Source: an uncultured Collinsella sp. (GTDB lineage: Bacteria; Actinomycetota; Coriobacteriia; Coriobacteriales; Coriobacteriaceae). Taken from it: 42,885 bases of DNA. The stretch lies in assembly GCA_900751695.1 (NCBI GenBank), contig CAADSS010000039.1, positions 1 to 42,885 on the forward strand. Direction: 5' to 3'. Within the stretch, counting starts at the first letter, position 1. Each line of letters begins with the position of its first letter. Of this stretch, positions 13,842-23,407 are shown in pieces. A model generated the notes under the pieces. The model was not told the origin of the DNA, did not search any database, and was given only the letters and a program-made list of their open reading frames with translations. The translations under genes and the position numbers were made by a program.

Positions 13842-16800
13842 TTAAGCGAAGTAGGCTACGCCGCTCTCAAAGATCGGCATGAACTTGTCGCCGGGGACAT
13901 GCTCGGGCACGTTGCGGTACAGGTTGTCGCCGCGGCGCTCGGCATGGCCCATCTTGCCCAGGACACGGCCGTCGGGGCTCGTGATGCCCTCGATGGCGAG
14001 TGCGGAGCCGTTGGGGTTGACGGAGAGATCCATGCTGGGCTTGCCGTCCTCGCCCACGTACTGCGTGGCGACCTGGCCGTTGGCGATCAGCTGGGCGAGC
14101 ACTTCGTCATTGGCGACAAAGCGGCCCTCGCCGTGGCTGATGGCGACGGTGTAGGGGTCGTCCAGGCTGCACTGCGACAGCCACGGGGACAAGTTGGACG
14201 AGATGCGGGTGCGCACCAGACGGCTCTGGTGGCGACCGATGGTGTTGAACGTCAACGTGGGCGCATCGGGCGTGGCGTCGACGATGTCGCCGTAGGGCAC
14301 CAGGCCGAGCTTGATCAGGGCCTGGAAGCCGTTGCAGATGCCCAGCATCAGGCCATCGCGGGCCTTGAGCAGGTCGCGGACTGCCTCGGTGACCTCGGGA
14401 GCGCGGAAGAACGCCGTGATGAACTTGGCAGAGCCGTCGGGCTCGTCGCCGCCCGAGAAGCCGCCGGGGATCATAACGATCTGGCTTGCACGGATGCGGC
14501 GGGCAAGCTCGTGGGTGCTCTCGGCGACGGCCTCGGGCGTGAGGTTGTTGATCACGAAGGTGTCGGCCTCGGCACCGGCGGCACGGAAGGCGCGGGCGCT
14601 GTCGTACTCGCAGTTGTTGCCGGGGAACACGGGGATGATCACGCGCGGACGGGCGATCTTGGCGCCGCTGTACACGTGGATGTCCTTGGCACGGAAGTCG
14701 ATGGTCTCGACCTCGGGGGTCTCGTCGGCGCTGCGGTAGGCAAAGACGCCCTCGATGCCGCTCTCCCAGGCCTCCTGGAGCTCGGAGAGCTCGATGACCT
14801 CGGAGCCGGTGTCGATGACATAGCCCTCGACGGTGGTGCCCAGGGGCTCGACGACAACGCCGTCGGCGACCTCGGGCAGCTCGGCATCCTCGGCGAGCTC
14901 GACGATAAAGCTGCCGTAGAGCGGGGTGAAGAGGCTCTCTACGTCTACATCATCGGCAAGCTCGATGCCGATCTGGTTACCGACGCACATCTTAAAGAGG
15001 CTCTCGGCGCCGCAGCCGTAGCCGGGCGTGGAGATGGCTAGGGCGTTGCCGGTAGCAGTGAGCGCCTCGACGGCGTCAAACGCGGCGAGCAGCTGCTGAG
15101 CGTCGGGACGGTAGTCCTCGCCATAGGTAGCGGGGGCGATGCGGACGACGCGGTGCGTGAGGCCCTTGAACTCGGGCGAGACGGCACGGGCGGCTCTGCC
15201 CACGGCGACGGCGAAGCTGATCAGTGTCGGCGGAACGTTGAGCTCGCCGGCCTCGTCCTCAAACGAGCCGCTCATGGAGTCCTTGCCACCGATGGCGCCG
15301 GCACCCAGGTCGACTTGGGCCATGAGGGCGCCCAAGACGGCTGCCGTGGGCTTGCCCCAGCGCTCGGCCTCGGTGCGCAGACGCTCGAAGTACTCCTGGA
15401 AGGAGAGATAGGCGCGCTTGTGCTCAAAGCCGGCAGCCACGAGCTTGGCGATGGACTCGACCACGGACAGGTAGGCGCCCGCAAACTGGTCGGCCTCCAT
15501 CAGATAGGGGTTGAAGCCCCATGCCATGGCACTCGCCGTGGTGGTCTCGCCGTCCACGGGGAACTTGGCGACCATGGCCGAGCTGGGGGTGAGCTGCGTC
15601 TTGCCGCCAAAGGGCATGAGCACGGTCGCGGCGCCGATGGTGGAGTCGAAGCGCTCGGAAAGACCCTTGTTGGAAGCGACGTTGAGGTCGGTGACGAGCG
15701 AGGTCATGCGCTCGGCGAGCGTGGTGCCGGCCCAGCTGGGCTGCCACACGCTACGGGCGCACACGTGGGCGACCTGGTGCTTGGGTGCGCCGTTGGAGTT
15801 GAGGAACTCGCGGGACAGGTCGACGATGGCGACGCCGTTCCAGGCCATGCGCATGCGCGGCTCGGCGGTAACCTCGGCGATAACGGTCGCCTCCAGGTTC
15901 TCCTCGGCGGCGTAGCCCATGAACTCCTCGACGTCACCGTCGGCGACGGCGCAGGCCATGCGCTCCTGGGACTCAGAGATAGCGAGCTCGGTGCCGTCCA
16001 GGCCGTCGTACTTCTTGGTCACGGTGTCCAGGTCGACATACAGACCGTCGGCAAGCTCGCCCACGGCGACCGAGACGCCGCCGGCGCCAAAGTCGTTGCA
16101 ACGCTTGATCAGACGGCAGGCGTCGCCGCGGCGGAACAGACGCTGCAGCTTGCGCTCGACCGGGGCGTTGCCCTTCTGGACCTCGGCACCCGAGGTCTCG
16201 ATGGACTCGGTGTTCTGGGTCTTGGAGGAGCCGGTGGCGCCACCGATGCCATCGCGGCCGGTGCGGCCGCCCAGCAGGATGATCTTGTCGGTGGGGGCGG
16301 GGCACTCGCGACGAACGTGGTTTGCCGGCGTAGCGCCCACGACGGCGCCAACCTCCATGCGCTTGGCCACGTAACCGGGGTGATAGAGTTCGTTGACCTG
16401 ACCGGTGGCAAGGCCGATCTGGTTGCCGTAGCTGGAGTAGCCGGCGGCGGCAGTGGTCACGAGCTTGCGCTGCGGCAGCTTGCCCTCGAGCGTCTCGGAA
16501 ACCGGGACGGTGGGGTCGCCGGCACCGGTGACGCGCATAGCCTGATACACATAGCTGCGGCCCGAGAGCGGGTCACGGATAGCGCCGCCCACGCAGGTGG
16601 CGGCACCGCCGAAGGGCTCGATCTCGGTCGGGTGGTTGTGGGTCTCGTTCTTAAAGAGGAACAGCCAGTCCTGGTCCTCGCCATCGACATCGACCTTCAC
16701 CTTGACGGTGCAGGCGTTGATCTCCTCGGACTCATCGACATCGGTCATTACGCCGGTCTTCTTGAGGTACTTGGCGCCGATGGTGCCCATGTCCATGAGG

Positions 16801-17588
16801 CAGACGGGCTTGGCGTCGCGACCGAGTTCGTGGCGCATCTCCATGTAGCGGTCGAAGGCTTGCTGCACCACGGCGTCGTCGATCGTCACGTCGTCCAGGA
16901 CGGTGCCGAAGGTGGTGTGGCGGCAGTGATCGGACCAGTAGGTGTCGATCACGCGGATCTCGGTGATGGTGGGGTCGCGGTCCTCATCGCGGAAGTACTG
17001 CTGGCAGAAGGCGATGTCCGCCTCGTCCATGGCAAGGCCGCGATCGGCGATAAAGGCGGCAAGGCCGGCCTCGTCGAGCTCACGGAAACCGTCGAGCACC
17101 TCGACGGGCTGGGGCTCGGGGGTCTCCATGTACAGCGTCTCGGGCAGGTCGAGCGAGGCGATGCGCGCCTCGACGGGGTTCACCACGTAGTGCTTGATGG
17201 CATCGATGGCGGCCTCGTCCAGAGCGCCCGAGATCATATAGACCTTGGCGGAGCGCACGGCGGGGCGCTCGCCCTGGCTGATGAGCTGCACGCACTCGCT
17301 GGCGGAGTCGGCGCGCTGGTCAAACTGGCCAGGCAGGAATTCGACGGCAAAGACGGCGCCATCGCTTGCGGGGAGCTCGTCGTAGGTCACATCGACCTGG
17401 GGCTCGCTAAAGACGGTCGGCACGCAGGAGCGGAAAAGCTCCTCGTCGATGCCCTCGACGTCGTAGCGGTTGATGATCCTCAGGGCCTCGATGCCCTTGA
17501 TGCCGAGAATTTCGGTCAGCTCGCCCTTGAGCTGCTGAGCCTCGACGTCGAACCCGGGTTTCTTCTCCACGTAGATACGAGAGACCAT
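13842..17588 (-). CDS. purL: Phosphoribosylformylglycinamidine synthase, single-chain
   Basis: The 1248-residue enzyme carries out the fourth step of purine synthesis (FGAR + glutamine + ATP to FGAM). Markers are TYWSDHCRHTTF, NETHNHPTEIEPFGGAATC near residue 311, GGRTGRDGIGGATGSSKTQ and GGKDSMSGSF. The C-terminal glutaminase domain has MLGICNGFQALIKLG near residue 1083 (nucleophile Cys) and SHGEGRF near 1149. It is the one-piece form with the glutaminase fused, so PurS and PurQ are not needed. ATG 17588 (MVSRIYVEKKPG) follows AGGAACC; the longer frame to 17696 is rejected. No other pur genes are adjacent. I see no purine riboswitch in the 184 bp upstream. Confidence 0.96.
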   Translation of the reverse strand: MVSRIYVEKKPGFDVEAQQLKGELTEILGIKGIEALRIINRYDVEGIDEELFRSCVPTVFSEPQVDVTYDELPASDGAVFAVEFLPGQFDQRADSASECVQLISQGERPAVRSAKVYMISGALDEAAIDAIKHYVVNPVEARIASLDLPETLYMETPEPQPVEVLDGFRELDEAGLAAFIADRGLAMDEADIAFCQQYFRDEDRDPTITEIRVIDTYWSDHCRHTTFGTVLDDVTIDDAVVQQAFDRYMEMRHELGRDAKPVCLMDMGTIGAKYLKKTGVMTDVDESEEINACTVKVKVDVDGEDQDWLFLFKNETHNHPTEIEPFGGAATCVGGAIRDPLSGRSYVYQAMRVTGAGDPTVPVSETLEGKLPQRKLVTTAAAGYSSYGNQIGLATGQVNELYHPGYVAKRMEVGAVVGATPANHVRRECPAPTDKIILLGGRTGRDGIGGATGSSKTQNTESIETSGAEVQKGNAPVERKLQRLFRRGDACRLIKRCNDFGAGGVSVAVGELADGLYVDLDTVTKKYDGLDGTELAISESQERMACAVADGDVEEFMGYAAEENLEATVIAEVTAEPRMRMAWNGVAIVDLSREFLNSNGAPKHQVAHVCARSVWQPSWAGTTLAERMTSLVTDLNVASNKGLSERFDSTIGAATVLMPFGGKTQLTPSSAMVAKFPVDGETTTASAMAWGFNPYLMEADQFAGAYLSVVESIAKLVAAGFEHKRAYLSFQEYFERLRTEAERWGKPTAAVLGALMAQVDLGAGAIGGKDSMSGSFEDEAGELNVPPTLISFAVAVGRAARAVSPEFKGLTHRVVRIAPATYGEDYRPDAQQLLAAFDAVEALTATGNALAISTPGYGCGAESLFKMCVGNQIGIELADDVDVESLFTPLYGSFIVELAEDAELPEVADGVVVEPLGTTVEGYVIDTGSEVIELSELQEAWESGIEGVFAYRSADETPEVETIDFRAKDIHVYSGAKIARPRVIIPVFPGNNCEYDSARAFRAAGAEADTFVINNLTPEAVAESTHELARRIRASQIVMIPGGFSGGDEPDGSAKFITAFFRAPEVTEAVRDLLKARDGLMLGICNGFQALIKLGLVPYGDIVDATPDAPTLTFNTIGRHQSRLVRTRISSNLSPWLSQCSLDDPYTVAISHGEGRFVANDEVLAQLIANGQVATQYVGEDGKPSMDLSVNPNGSALAIEGITSPDGRVLGKMGHAERRGDNLYRNVPEHVPGDKFMPIFESGVAYFA

Positions 17589-17772
17589 TGGTTCCTGCCT
17601 TCCTGATCGGTTGGGCGTACGGTACGGTATGCGGCAGCGGTCGGTTTGCGGGGTCTGCCCTGCGGTCGCCTTGAGCCACATGTTTGTAAACCTCACTATG
17701 ATACGACAGCTCGCGGCGCGGTGAGGACGGCGAGGGTGCTACAGTGAAGCGCAAACAAGAGAAAGGCATCAC

Positions 17773-19335
17773 ATGGCATTCGTTTCGCTCGCCATCATCG
17801 CACTCGTGGCCTTTGCAAGCCCCTTCATCGCCTCGGCGATTCCTGGAAAACCCGTTCCCGAGACGGTCTTTTTGCTCGTGCTCGGCGCGGTGCTGGGACC
17901 CCATATGCTCGGCGTCATCCATGTAGATGCCGAGGTCTCGCTTGTGTCCGAGCTCGGTCTGGCCTTTTTGTTCCTGCTTGCCGGCTTTGAGATCGACCCC
18001 AAGAGCATCACGGGCGTCGAGGGGCGCTACGGCTTGGCGACGTGGGTCGTCACGTTTGGTATCGCCTGGCTTGCCGTGCGCTTTACCCCGTGGTTCTCGG
18101 TCAGTCATTTCGACGGTATCGCCGTGACGCTTGCCCTCACTTCTACGGCGCTCGGCACGCTCGTGCCCATCATGCGTGAGCGTTCACTTGTCGGAACGCG
18201 CGTGGGCGACTCGATTCTCGCGTATGGCACCTGGGGCGAGCTCGGCCCCGTGCTTGCCATGTCGGTGCTGCTGTCTGCCCGTACCGGCATCCAAACGCTC
18301 GTGATTCTTGGCCTGTTTGCGGTGGTCTGCGTGTTGCTTGCCGTGGTCCCAAGCCGCTCCAAGCGCGTCGGCAGCCGCTTCTTTGCGTTTGTCGAGGAAC
18401 GTGCCGATACCACGTCGCAGACCTTCGTGCGCCTGACGGTGCTCATCCTGGTCACACTCGTGGCGTTCTCGGCCGTCTTTGATCTCGACATCGTGTTGGG
18501 TTCTTTTGCCGCCGGCTTTGTCTTGCGCTATATCATCCCCGAGGGCAACCATACGCTCGAGACCAAGCTCGACGGCCTGGCCTACGGCTTTTTGATTCCG
18601 GTGTTCTTTACCGTATCGGGCGCAAAGATCGACCTGACGGCCGTGGCGTCGCGCCCGGGTCTGCTCGTGGGCTTTATCGTGGCGTTGTTGATTATTCGTG
18701 CCGTGCCCATTCTTATTTCTATGAGCATTTGTCCTGCGACGCGTGATGTGTCGGCGTATGGCCGCATTACCGTGGCCCTGTACTGCACCACGGCGCTGCC
18801 GATCATCGTTGCCGTTACGAGCGTTGCCGTCAACGCGGGCGCGCTGTCGCAAGACATCGCGTCGGTCATGGTTGCCGCCGGTGCCATCACAGTGTTCTTG
18901 ATGCCATTGCTCGCGCAGCTCTTCTACCGCGTGGTGGATGCCGCGCCGGTCGCCGCCGTGGCAGAAGTTGCCGAGCATCCATCCGATGCGCTCGACATCC
19001 TGCGCGCCCACCACGACCTAGCGAGCTTGCTCGCACGCGAGCATGAGCTGCTGACCTCGCATGGCCATGGTCGCGTATTCGAGGGCCTGCCTACGCTCGA
19101 CACGATTGCCGAGCGTCTTTCCGCCGAGGCGGCGAGCGGCCACATCGATGCTCGTATTGTGGACGCGGCACATCTTCTTGCCGATAAGACCTATGGAGAC
19201 GAGGTCGACCTGTCCGAGCTGACTCCGCGCGAGCGTCGCCGCCTGGAGCGCGCCAAGCTCGCCGTGCGCGAATACCGCCGCCGCATGTTGGAGCTCTATG
19301 CAAGAGAAGAAGCCGAGGACGACGACGGCAAGTAG
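17773..19335 (+). CDS. CPA2-type cation:proton antiporter
   Basis: The 520-residue protein has twelve or so membrane helices over residues 1-400 and a soluble, charged C-terminal tail of about 120 residues (REHELLTSHGHGR, LTPRERRRLERAKL). Kef/NapA features are ELGLAFLFLLAGFEIDPKSI, LALTSTALGTLVPIMRER and VLGSFAAGFVLRYIIPEGNH. It should exchange Na+ or K+ for H+ across the cytoplasmic membrane; the ion cannot be told from sequence. The tail lacks a recognisable TrkA-N NAD-binding motif. AGAAAGG precedes the ATG, and TGCTACAGT at 17737-17745 resembles an extended -10 box. The gene is divergent from purL. Confidence 0.88.
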   Translation: MAFVSLAIIALVAFASPFIASAIPGKPVPETVFLLVLGAVLGPHMLGVIHVDAEVSLVSELGLAFLFLLAGFEIDPKSITGVEGRYGLATWVVTFGIAWLAVRFTPWFSVSHFDGIAVTLALTSTALGTLVPIMRERSLVGTRVGDSILAYGTWGELGPVLAMSVLLSARTGIQTLVILGLFAVVCVLLAVVPSRSKRVGSRFFAFVEERADTTSQTFVRLTVLILVTLVAFSAVFDLDIVLGSFAAGFVLRYIIPEGNHTLETKLDGLAYGFLIPVFFTVSGAKIDLTAVASRPGLLVGFIVALLIIRAVPILISMSICPATRDVSAYGRITVALYCTTALPIIVAVTSVAVNAGALSQDIASVMVAAGAITVFLMPLLAQLFYRVVDAAPVAAVAEVAEHPSDALDILRAHHDLASLLAREHELLTSHGHGRVFEGLPTLDTIAERLSAEAASGHIDARIVDAAHLLADKTYGDEVDLSELTPRERRRLERAKLAVREYRRRMLELYAREEAEDDDGK

Positions 19336-19348
19336 TCGATACTCTCTC

Positions 19349-19583
19349 GGGGAAGCCGCGTCCCGCTTTGAAGGCTCGGAACGGGATGTGGTTTCCGAAA
19401 CGGGGGCCGTTGGGAAACTGTGTCCCGGAATGGGCGCTCAGAGTGGGATGCAGTTTCCGCGAGAGACCCGTTGCGGAAACGGTATCCCAGAATCGGCGTT
19501 CAAAACGGGGCACTCTTTCCGAAACATGGCCCTGAGGGAAGCTGCGTCCCGGTCTGAGTCGGAATTCCGGGACACAGCTTCCC
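19349..19583. repeat. Array of four tandem palindromic units, about 63 bp each
   Basis: Left arms of the form GGGAAnCnGnGTCCC begin at about 19349, 19412, 19475 and 19536, a period of 63, 63 and 61 bp. Each pairs with a right arm GGGAtgCAGTTTCC type sequence at 19382-19396, 19445-19458, 19507-19520 and 19567-19583. Loops are 16-18 bases and spacers about 15 bases (CCGAAACGGGGGCCGTTG type). The arms co-vary between units: unit 4 has GCTGCGTCCCGG against CCGGGACACAGC. The array fills the gap between two convergent genes. It is a REP-like intergenic repeat rather than a CRISPR, since the units are imperfect and no cas gene is present. Confidence 0.8.
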
Positions 19584-19593
19584 TTTCAAACAG

Positions 19594-19640
19594 AAGAAGG
19601 CGCGCTGCCTGCAGTTGATGCAGACGGCGCGCCTTCTTTG
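19594..19640. terminator. Bidirectional terminator between convergent genes
   Basis: AAGAAGGCGCGC (19594-19605) pairs with GGCGCGCCTTCTT (19626-19638) with an inner TGCCTGCA/TGCAGAC stem. A-rich and T-rich flanks let it serve both the antiporter and the SDR transcripts. Confidence 0.85.
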
Positions 19641-19680
19641 TTGGACTATGTTGAGGCTGGGAGCTGAGGCTTGTGGTCCC

Positions 19681-20430
19681 TTAAGAGCGGGCGGCTCCGT
19701 CGACGGGGAGCACGGCGCCCGTGACATAGGAGGACATGTCGCTCGCTAGGAAAACGAAGGCGTTGGCGACGTCCTCGGGCTCACCCATGCGGCCGAGAGG
19801 GATAGTGGCGATGATGGGTTTGATGACCTCTTCGGGCAGGTTGGCGACCATGTCAGTCTTAGTCACGCCAGGGGCAACGGCGTTGACGCGAATACCCATA
19901 GGGGCGAGCTCGCGCGAGAGCGACTGGACCATGCCGTTGACGGCGAACTTGGACGTGGGGTAGCCAACGCCGGAGGGCTGACCGTACTTAGCGACCATCG
20001 AGCTCGTGGTGGTGATGGTGCCGCCGTGGCCGGCCTCGGTCATGATCTTGGCGGCAGCCTGGTGGCCATTAAAGACGGCGACGACGTTGAGGTCCATAAC
20101 CTTAGCGAACTCCTCGGCCGTGTAGTCCAAAAGGGGTGAGCGCTGGGAGATGCCGGCATTGTTGACGACCGTGTCCAAGCCGCCCATGTCGGATGCAGCC
20201 TGGGTAAAGGCCTCGGTCACGGCTTCGAGTGAGGTGAGGTCGCAGGAGCGGCCCCAGACCTTGGCGTCGGGATAGGCGGCTGTCAGCTTCTCAACGGCCG
20301 CATCGGCGGTCTCTTGACGCGAGCCAAAGACAGTGACGGAGGCGCCCTCCTCGATAAAACGGCAGGCGATGGCATAGCCGATACCGCGCGTGCCTCCGGT
20401 GATGATTGCTTTCTTGCCCTCGAGCAACAT
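19681..20430 (-). CDS. SDR-family oxidoreductase, FabG-like
   Basis: The 249-residue short-chain dehydrogenase starts MLLEGKKAIITGGTRGIGYA. It contains the cofactor loop TGGTRGIG, the NNAG motif (VVNNAGISQRSP) and the catalytic Ser and YPTSK region (TTTSSMVAKYGQPSGVGYPTSK is its context). The C-terminal FLASDMSSYVTGAVLPVDG is typical. It most resembles 3-oxoacyl-ACP reductases, but many relatives are sugar, steroid or bile-acid dehydrogenases, and it is not inside a fab cluster. ATG 20430 follows AGAGGAAATACC; the longer frame to 20502 lacks a start signal. Arg in TRGIG suggests a preference for NADPH, by inference. Confidence 0.88.
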   Translation of the reverse strand: MLLEGKKAIITGGTRGIGYAIACRFIEEGASVTVFGSRQETADAAVEKLTAAYPDAKVWGRSCDLTSLEAVTEAFTQAASDMGGLDTVVNNAGISQRSPLLDYTAEEFAKVMDLNVVAVFNGHQAAAKIMTEAGHGGTITTTSSMVAKYGQPSGVGYPTSKFAVNGMVQSLSRELAPMGIRVNAVAPGVTKTDMVANLPEEVIKPIIATIPLGRMGEPEDVANAFVFLASDMSSYVTGAVLPVDGAARS

Positions 20431-20578
20431 GGTATTTCCTCTCATCGCGGGCGGACATTCGCAGCACAGCGTAGCCGTAACCGGAATCGGCCGTGTTTGC
20501 ATATCGGTGAACGGTAGCCCGCGTTACCGATGAGCGGCTCGCGCAAATGTGCCCTGTCGTTGTGCTTAGGGCAGGAGA

Positions 20579-20613
20579 CAAAAAGGCTCCCATCCCACAT
20601 CGGACGGGAGCCC
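20579..20613 (-). terminator. Terminator of hom
   Basis: On the minus strand GGGCTCCCGTCC pairs with GGATGGGAGCC around a short loop, followed by TTTTTGTCTCC. It lies about 35 bp past the hom stop. Confidence 0.85.
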
Positions 20614-20646
20614 TTCGAGCAAATGCGTTGTGGGGTGTAAACCGAA

Positions 20647-21990
20647 CTAGTTGGCCATGACGCCTTCGGTCCATGCCTCGACGTCCTCGATGCGCAGGAC
20701 GTTGGCGACCTCGGCTACGCAGTCGACGCTGGCAAGCTCGGCGGCGGCAGCCTGGACGTCCTTCTCGAGCGCGCGGTGCGTCAGGAAGATGACCGAGCAG
20801 GCATCGCTGACGCCCGACTTGCCGTCCTCGACCTGGTTGATGAGCGAGATCGAGATGTTGTGCTTGGCAAAGATGTCGACCGTCTCGGACAGGGCGCCCA
20901 CGCGGTCGGCGACCTTCAGGCGCACATAGTACTTGGTCTGGAGCTCGTCCATAGGCTTAAAGGCGAGGTTGTGACCATAGGGCTCAATCTCGGGCAGCGG
21001 AGCCACGCCGCGGCTGATCTGCTCGGAGAGCGACAGGATATCGCCCACGACGGCGCTCGCGGTGGGGAAGGAGCCTGCGCCCGCGCCGTAGAACATGGTC
21101 TCGCCCACGGCGTCACCCACCACGTAGACGGCGTTCATGGCGCCGTTGACCTTGGCGAGCATATGGTCTGCCGGGATGAGCGTGGGATGCACGCGGACGT
21201 CGACGCCGGCATCGGTGTTGCGGGCGATGCCCAGCAGCTTAATGGTGTAGCCGAGCTCGCGGGCCTGGGCAATGTCCTCGGCGCCGATGGTACGGATACC
21301 CTGCTGGTAGACATCGTCGGTGGTCACGCGGGTGCCAAAGCCGATGGAAGCGAGGATTGCCGTCTTGCTGGCGGCATCGAAGCCGTCGACGTCGGCGGAC
21401 GGGTCGGCCTCGGCATAGCCCTTTGCCTGGGCGTCGGCGAGCACGTCAGCGTAATCGGCGCCCTCGGCGTCCATGCGCGACAGGATGTAGTTGGTGGTGC
21501 CGTTGAGAATGCCAGCGATGGTCAGGATCTTGTTGCCCACCAGGTCGTGCTCGAGCGTGCTCACGATGGGGATGCCACCGCCGCAGCTGGCCTCGCACTT
21601 AATCTGCACGCCGCACGCGCGTGCCTTCTCGGCGAGCGTCTCGACATGACGGCCCAACAGGGCCTTGTTGGCAGAGACGACGTGCTTGCCGTTCTCGAAG
21701 GCGGTGGTGAAGATCTCGGTCGCGGGGTGCTCGCCGCCGATCAGCTCGACGACGATGTCGACGGCGGGGTCGGTGACGACGTCGTGCCAGTCGCTCGTAA
21801 AGGCCTCGCGCTCAATACCGGTGGCTTCGGCCTGCTCCCAGGCAAGCGCGCAGGCGCGGGTCAGCTTAAGGTCGATGCCGTAGGCTGCCAGGTACTCATC
21901 GTGGTGGCTCTTGATCAGACGGGCCACGCCGCCGCCGACGGTTCCCAGACCGATCAGACCGACGTTCACGGTGCGCAGGGGTTCGCTCAT
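20647..21990 (-). CDS. hom: Homoserine dehydrogenase with C-terminal ACT domain
   Basis: The 447-residue enzyme reduces aspartate semialdehyde to homoserine, the branch to threonine and methionine. The N-terminal nucleotide fold has VGLIGLGTVGGGVARL. The catalytic part has VSANKALLGRH, GILNGTTNYILSRM and ADVDGFDAASKTAILASIGF. The C-terminal ACT domain (YYVRLKVADRVGALSETVDI) starts near residue 345 and normally binds threonine for feedback inhibition. The ATG follows a GGAGCTA site. No thrB or thrC is adjacent. It is divergent from livJ1 with 250 bp between; I see no T-box or SAM riboswitch there. Confidence 0.95.
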   Translation of the reverse strand: MSEPLRTVNVGLIGLGTVGGGVARLIKSHHDEYLAAYGIDLKLTRACALAWEQAEATGIEREAFTSDWHDVVTDPAVDIVVELIGGEHPATEIFTTAFENGKHVVSANKALLGRHVETLAEKARACGVQIKCEASCGGGIPIVSTLEHDLVGNKILTIAGILNGTTNYILSRMDAEGADYADVLADAQAKGYAEADPSADVDGFDAASKTAILASIGFGTRVTTDDVYQQGIRTIGAEDIAQARELGYTIKLLGIARNTDAGVDVRVHPTLIPADHMLAKVNGAMNAVYVVGDAVGETMFYGAGAGSFPTASAVVGDILSLSEQISRGVAPLPEIEPYGHNLAFKPMDELQTKYYVRLKVADRVGALSETVDIFAKHNISISLINQVEDGKSGVSDACSVIFLTHRALEKDVQAAAAELASVDCVAEVANVLRIEDVEAWTEGVMAN

Positions 21991-22240
21991 AGATAGCTCC
22001 TTCGTGCATCTTATGGATGGATTAACCGCTTAAAGGTTGAGTGCATTCTAGCGTGAACCGAGGGTGCGTGCTCGCCAGGCAACAGGAGTCGCACAAAACG
22101 GCACCCCCGAAACGCTGCGGAAACATTGGAAACATGCTCGCTACAAACGAACTTCCGTAACAAACTGTCAACGTTTGCACCATAAGGTTTGCCCTGTACC
22201 GCAAGACGGCCGCACCGCGGCCAGCGAAAAGGGGGACACC

Positions 22241-23407
22241 ATGTTTAGCATCAACAACGTACTTAACCGCAGGAGTTTCTTGGCTGGCGCCGCGGCGTTC
22301 GGTAGCACCGCGGCACTCGCTGGTTGCTCGTCGGGTGGCTCGGACGGCGGCTCCGCCGATGACGGCAAGACCTTCAAGATCGGTGTCATCGGCCCTCTGA
22401 CCGGCGCCGCGGCAACCTATGGCGTTTCGGCCGAGAAGGGTGCCAAGCTCGCCGCCAAGGGTTTTTCGACCAAGGACCTCAAACTCTCGCTTAAGTCCGA
22501 GGATGACGTCGCTGACGGCGAGAAGGCCATCAACGCCTTCAATACCCTGTGCGACTGGGGCATGCAGGCGCTCGTCGGCCCCGTCACGACCGGTGCTGCC
22601 GTCGCCGTCTCGGGCGAGATCGCCGACGATATGCTCATGGTCACGCCTTCGGCCTCGTCGCTCGACGTTACCAAGGATAAGACCACGGTTTTCCAGGTTT
22701 GCTTCACCGATCCCACCATGGGCGCCAGCGCCGCGAAGTTCTTGGCCGAGAAGTACGCGGATGCCAAGATCGCCCTGTTCTACAACTCCGGCGATACGTA
22801 TAGCTCGGGCGTTGCCGACGCTTTTGCCGAGCAGGCCAAGGCGTCCAAGCTCGACATCGTCGATACCGAGACCTTTAAGGACGACTCTTCCATGAGCTTT
22901 ACCAACCAGCTCACCAAGGCCAAGGAGGCCGGCGCCACGCTCATCTTTGCGCCGATCTACTACACGCCGGCGTCCGTTTTGCTCAAGAACGCCAAGGACA
23001 TGGGCTACGACATGACCCTCATGGGTACCGACGGCATGGACGGCCTGCTCTCTGTGGAAGGCTTCGATACCTCTCTTGCCGAGGGCGTACTGCTCATGAC
23101 CCCGTTTTCGGCTGACGATGAGAAGAATGCCGACTTCGTCAAGGCCTATAAGGATGCCTACGACGAGACACCCAACCAGTTTGCCGCCGACGCTTACGAT
23201 TGCGTCCACGCAATCGTCGAGGCTATCGATAGGGCGGGGATTGACATTTCGGCCGACGGTGCCGACATTGCCGGCGACCTTGCCAAGGCCATACGCAAGA
23301 TCAAGATCGAGGGCCTGACAGGCGAGCTGACGTGGAATGACGAGGGCCAGGTCGAAAAGCCCGCCACAGCCTATGTGATCCAGGACGGCAAGTACATCGC
23401 CGCCTAA
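22241..23407 (+). CDS. livJ: Branched-chain amino acid ABC transporter binding lipoprotein, copy 1
   Basis: The 388-residue periplasmic-binding-type protein is anchored as a lipoprotein. The signal is NRRSFLAGAAAFG with lipobox LAGC (Cys about 29), and the twin arginines suggest Tat export. The mature domain is the type I LivJ/LivK fold: FKIGVIGPLTGAAATYG, VTPSASSLDVT, FAPIYYTPASVLLKNAKDMG and QFAADAYDCVHA. It captures branched-chain amino acids or similar ligands for LivHMGF downstream. ATG 22241 follows AAAAGGGGGAC; the longer frame to 22064 is rejected. Copy 2 follows after 271 bp. The first residues of the ligand pocket differ slightly between copies (TDGMDGLLS against CDGMDGILG). Confidence 0.93.
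   Translation: MFSINNVLNRRSFLAGAAAFGSTAALAGCSSGGSDGGSADDGKTFKIGVIGPLTGAAATYGVSAEKGAKLAAKGFSTKDLKLSLKSEDDVADGEKAINAFNTLCDWGMQALVGPVTTGAAVAVSGEIADDMLMVTPSASSLDVTKDKTTVFQVCFTDPTMGASAAKFLAEKYADAKIALFYNSGDTYSSGVADAFAEQAKASKLDIVDTETFKDDSSMSFTNQLTKAKEAGATLIFAPIYYTPASVLLKNAKDMGYDMTLMGTDGMDGLLSVEGFDTSLAEGVLLMTPFSADDEKNADFVKAYKDAYDETPNQFAADAYDCVHAIVEAIDRAGIDISADGADIAGDLAKAIRKIKIEGLTGELTWNDEGQVEKPATAYVIQDGKYIAA

Noticed and set aside
15153..17606. An 817-codon open frame on the plus strand, opposite purL.
   Set aside because: It mirrors the purL codons, is rich in Gly, Val and Ala without motifs, and purL is certain. High GC makes long antisense frames common; the same applies to 24982-27258, 31647-33767 and 34749-36059.
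19349..19583. Possible short CRISPR array.
   Set aside because: Only four units, the repeats differ from each other and are long palindromes, the spacers are themselves similar, and no cas gene is present.
22000..22240. Amino-acid riboswitch or T-box between hom and livJ1.
   Set aside because: I found no T-box bulge sequence, specifier hairpin or SAM/lysine riboswitch core on either strand.
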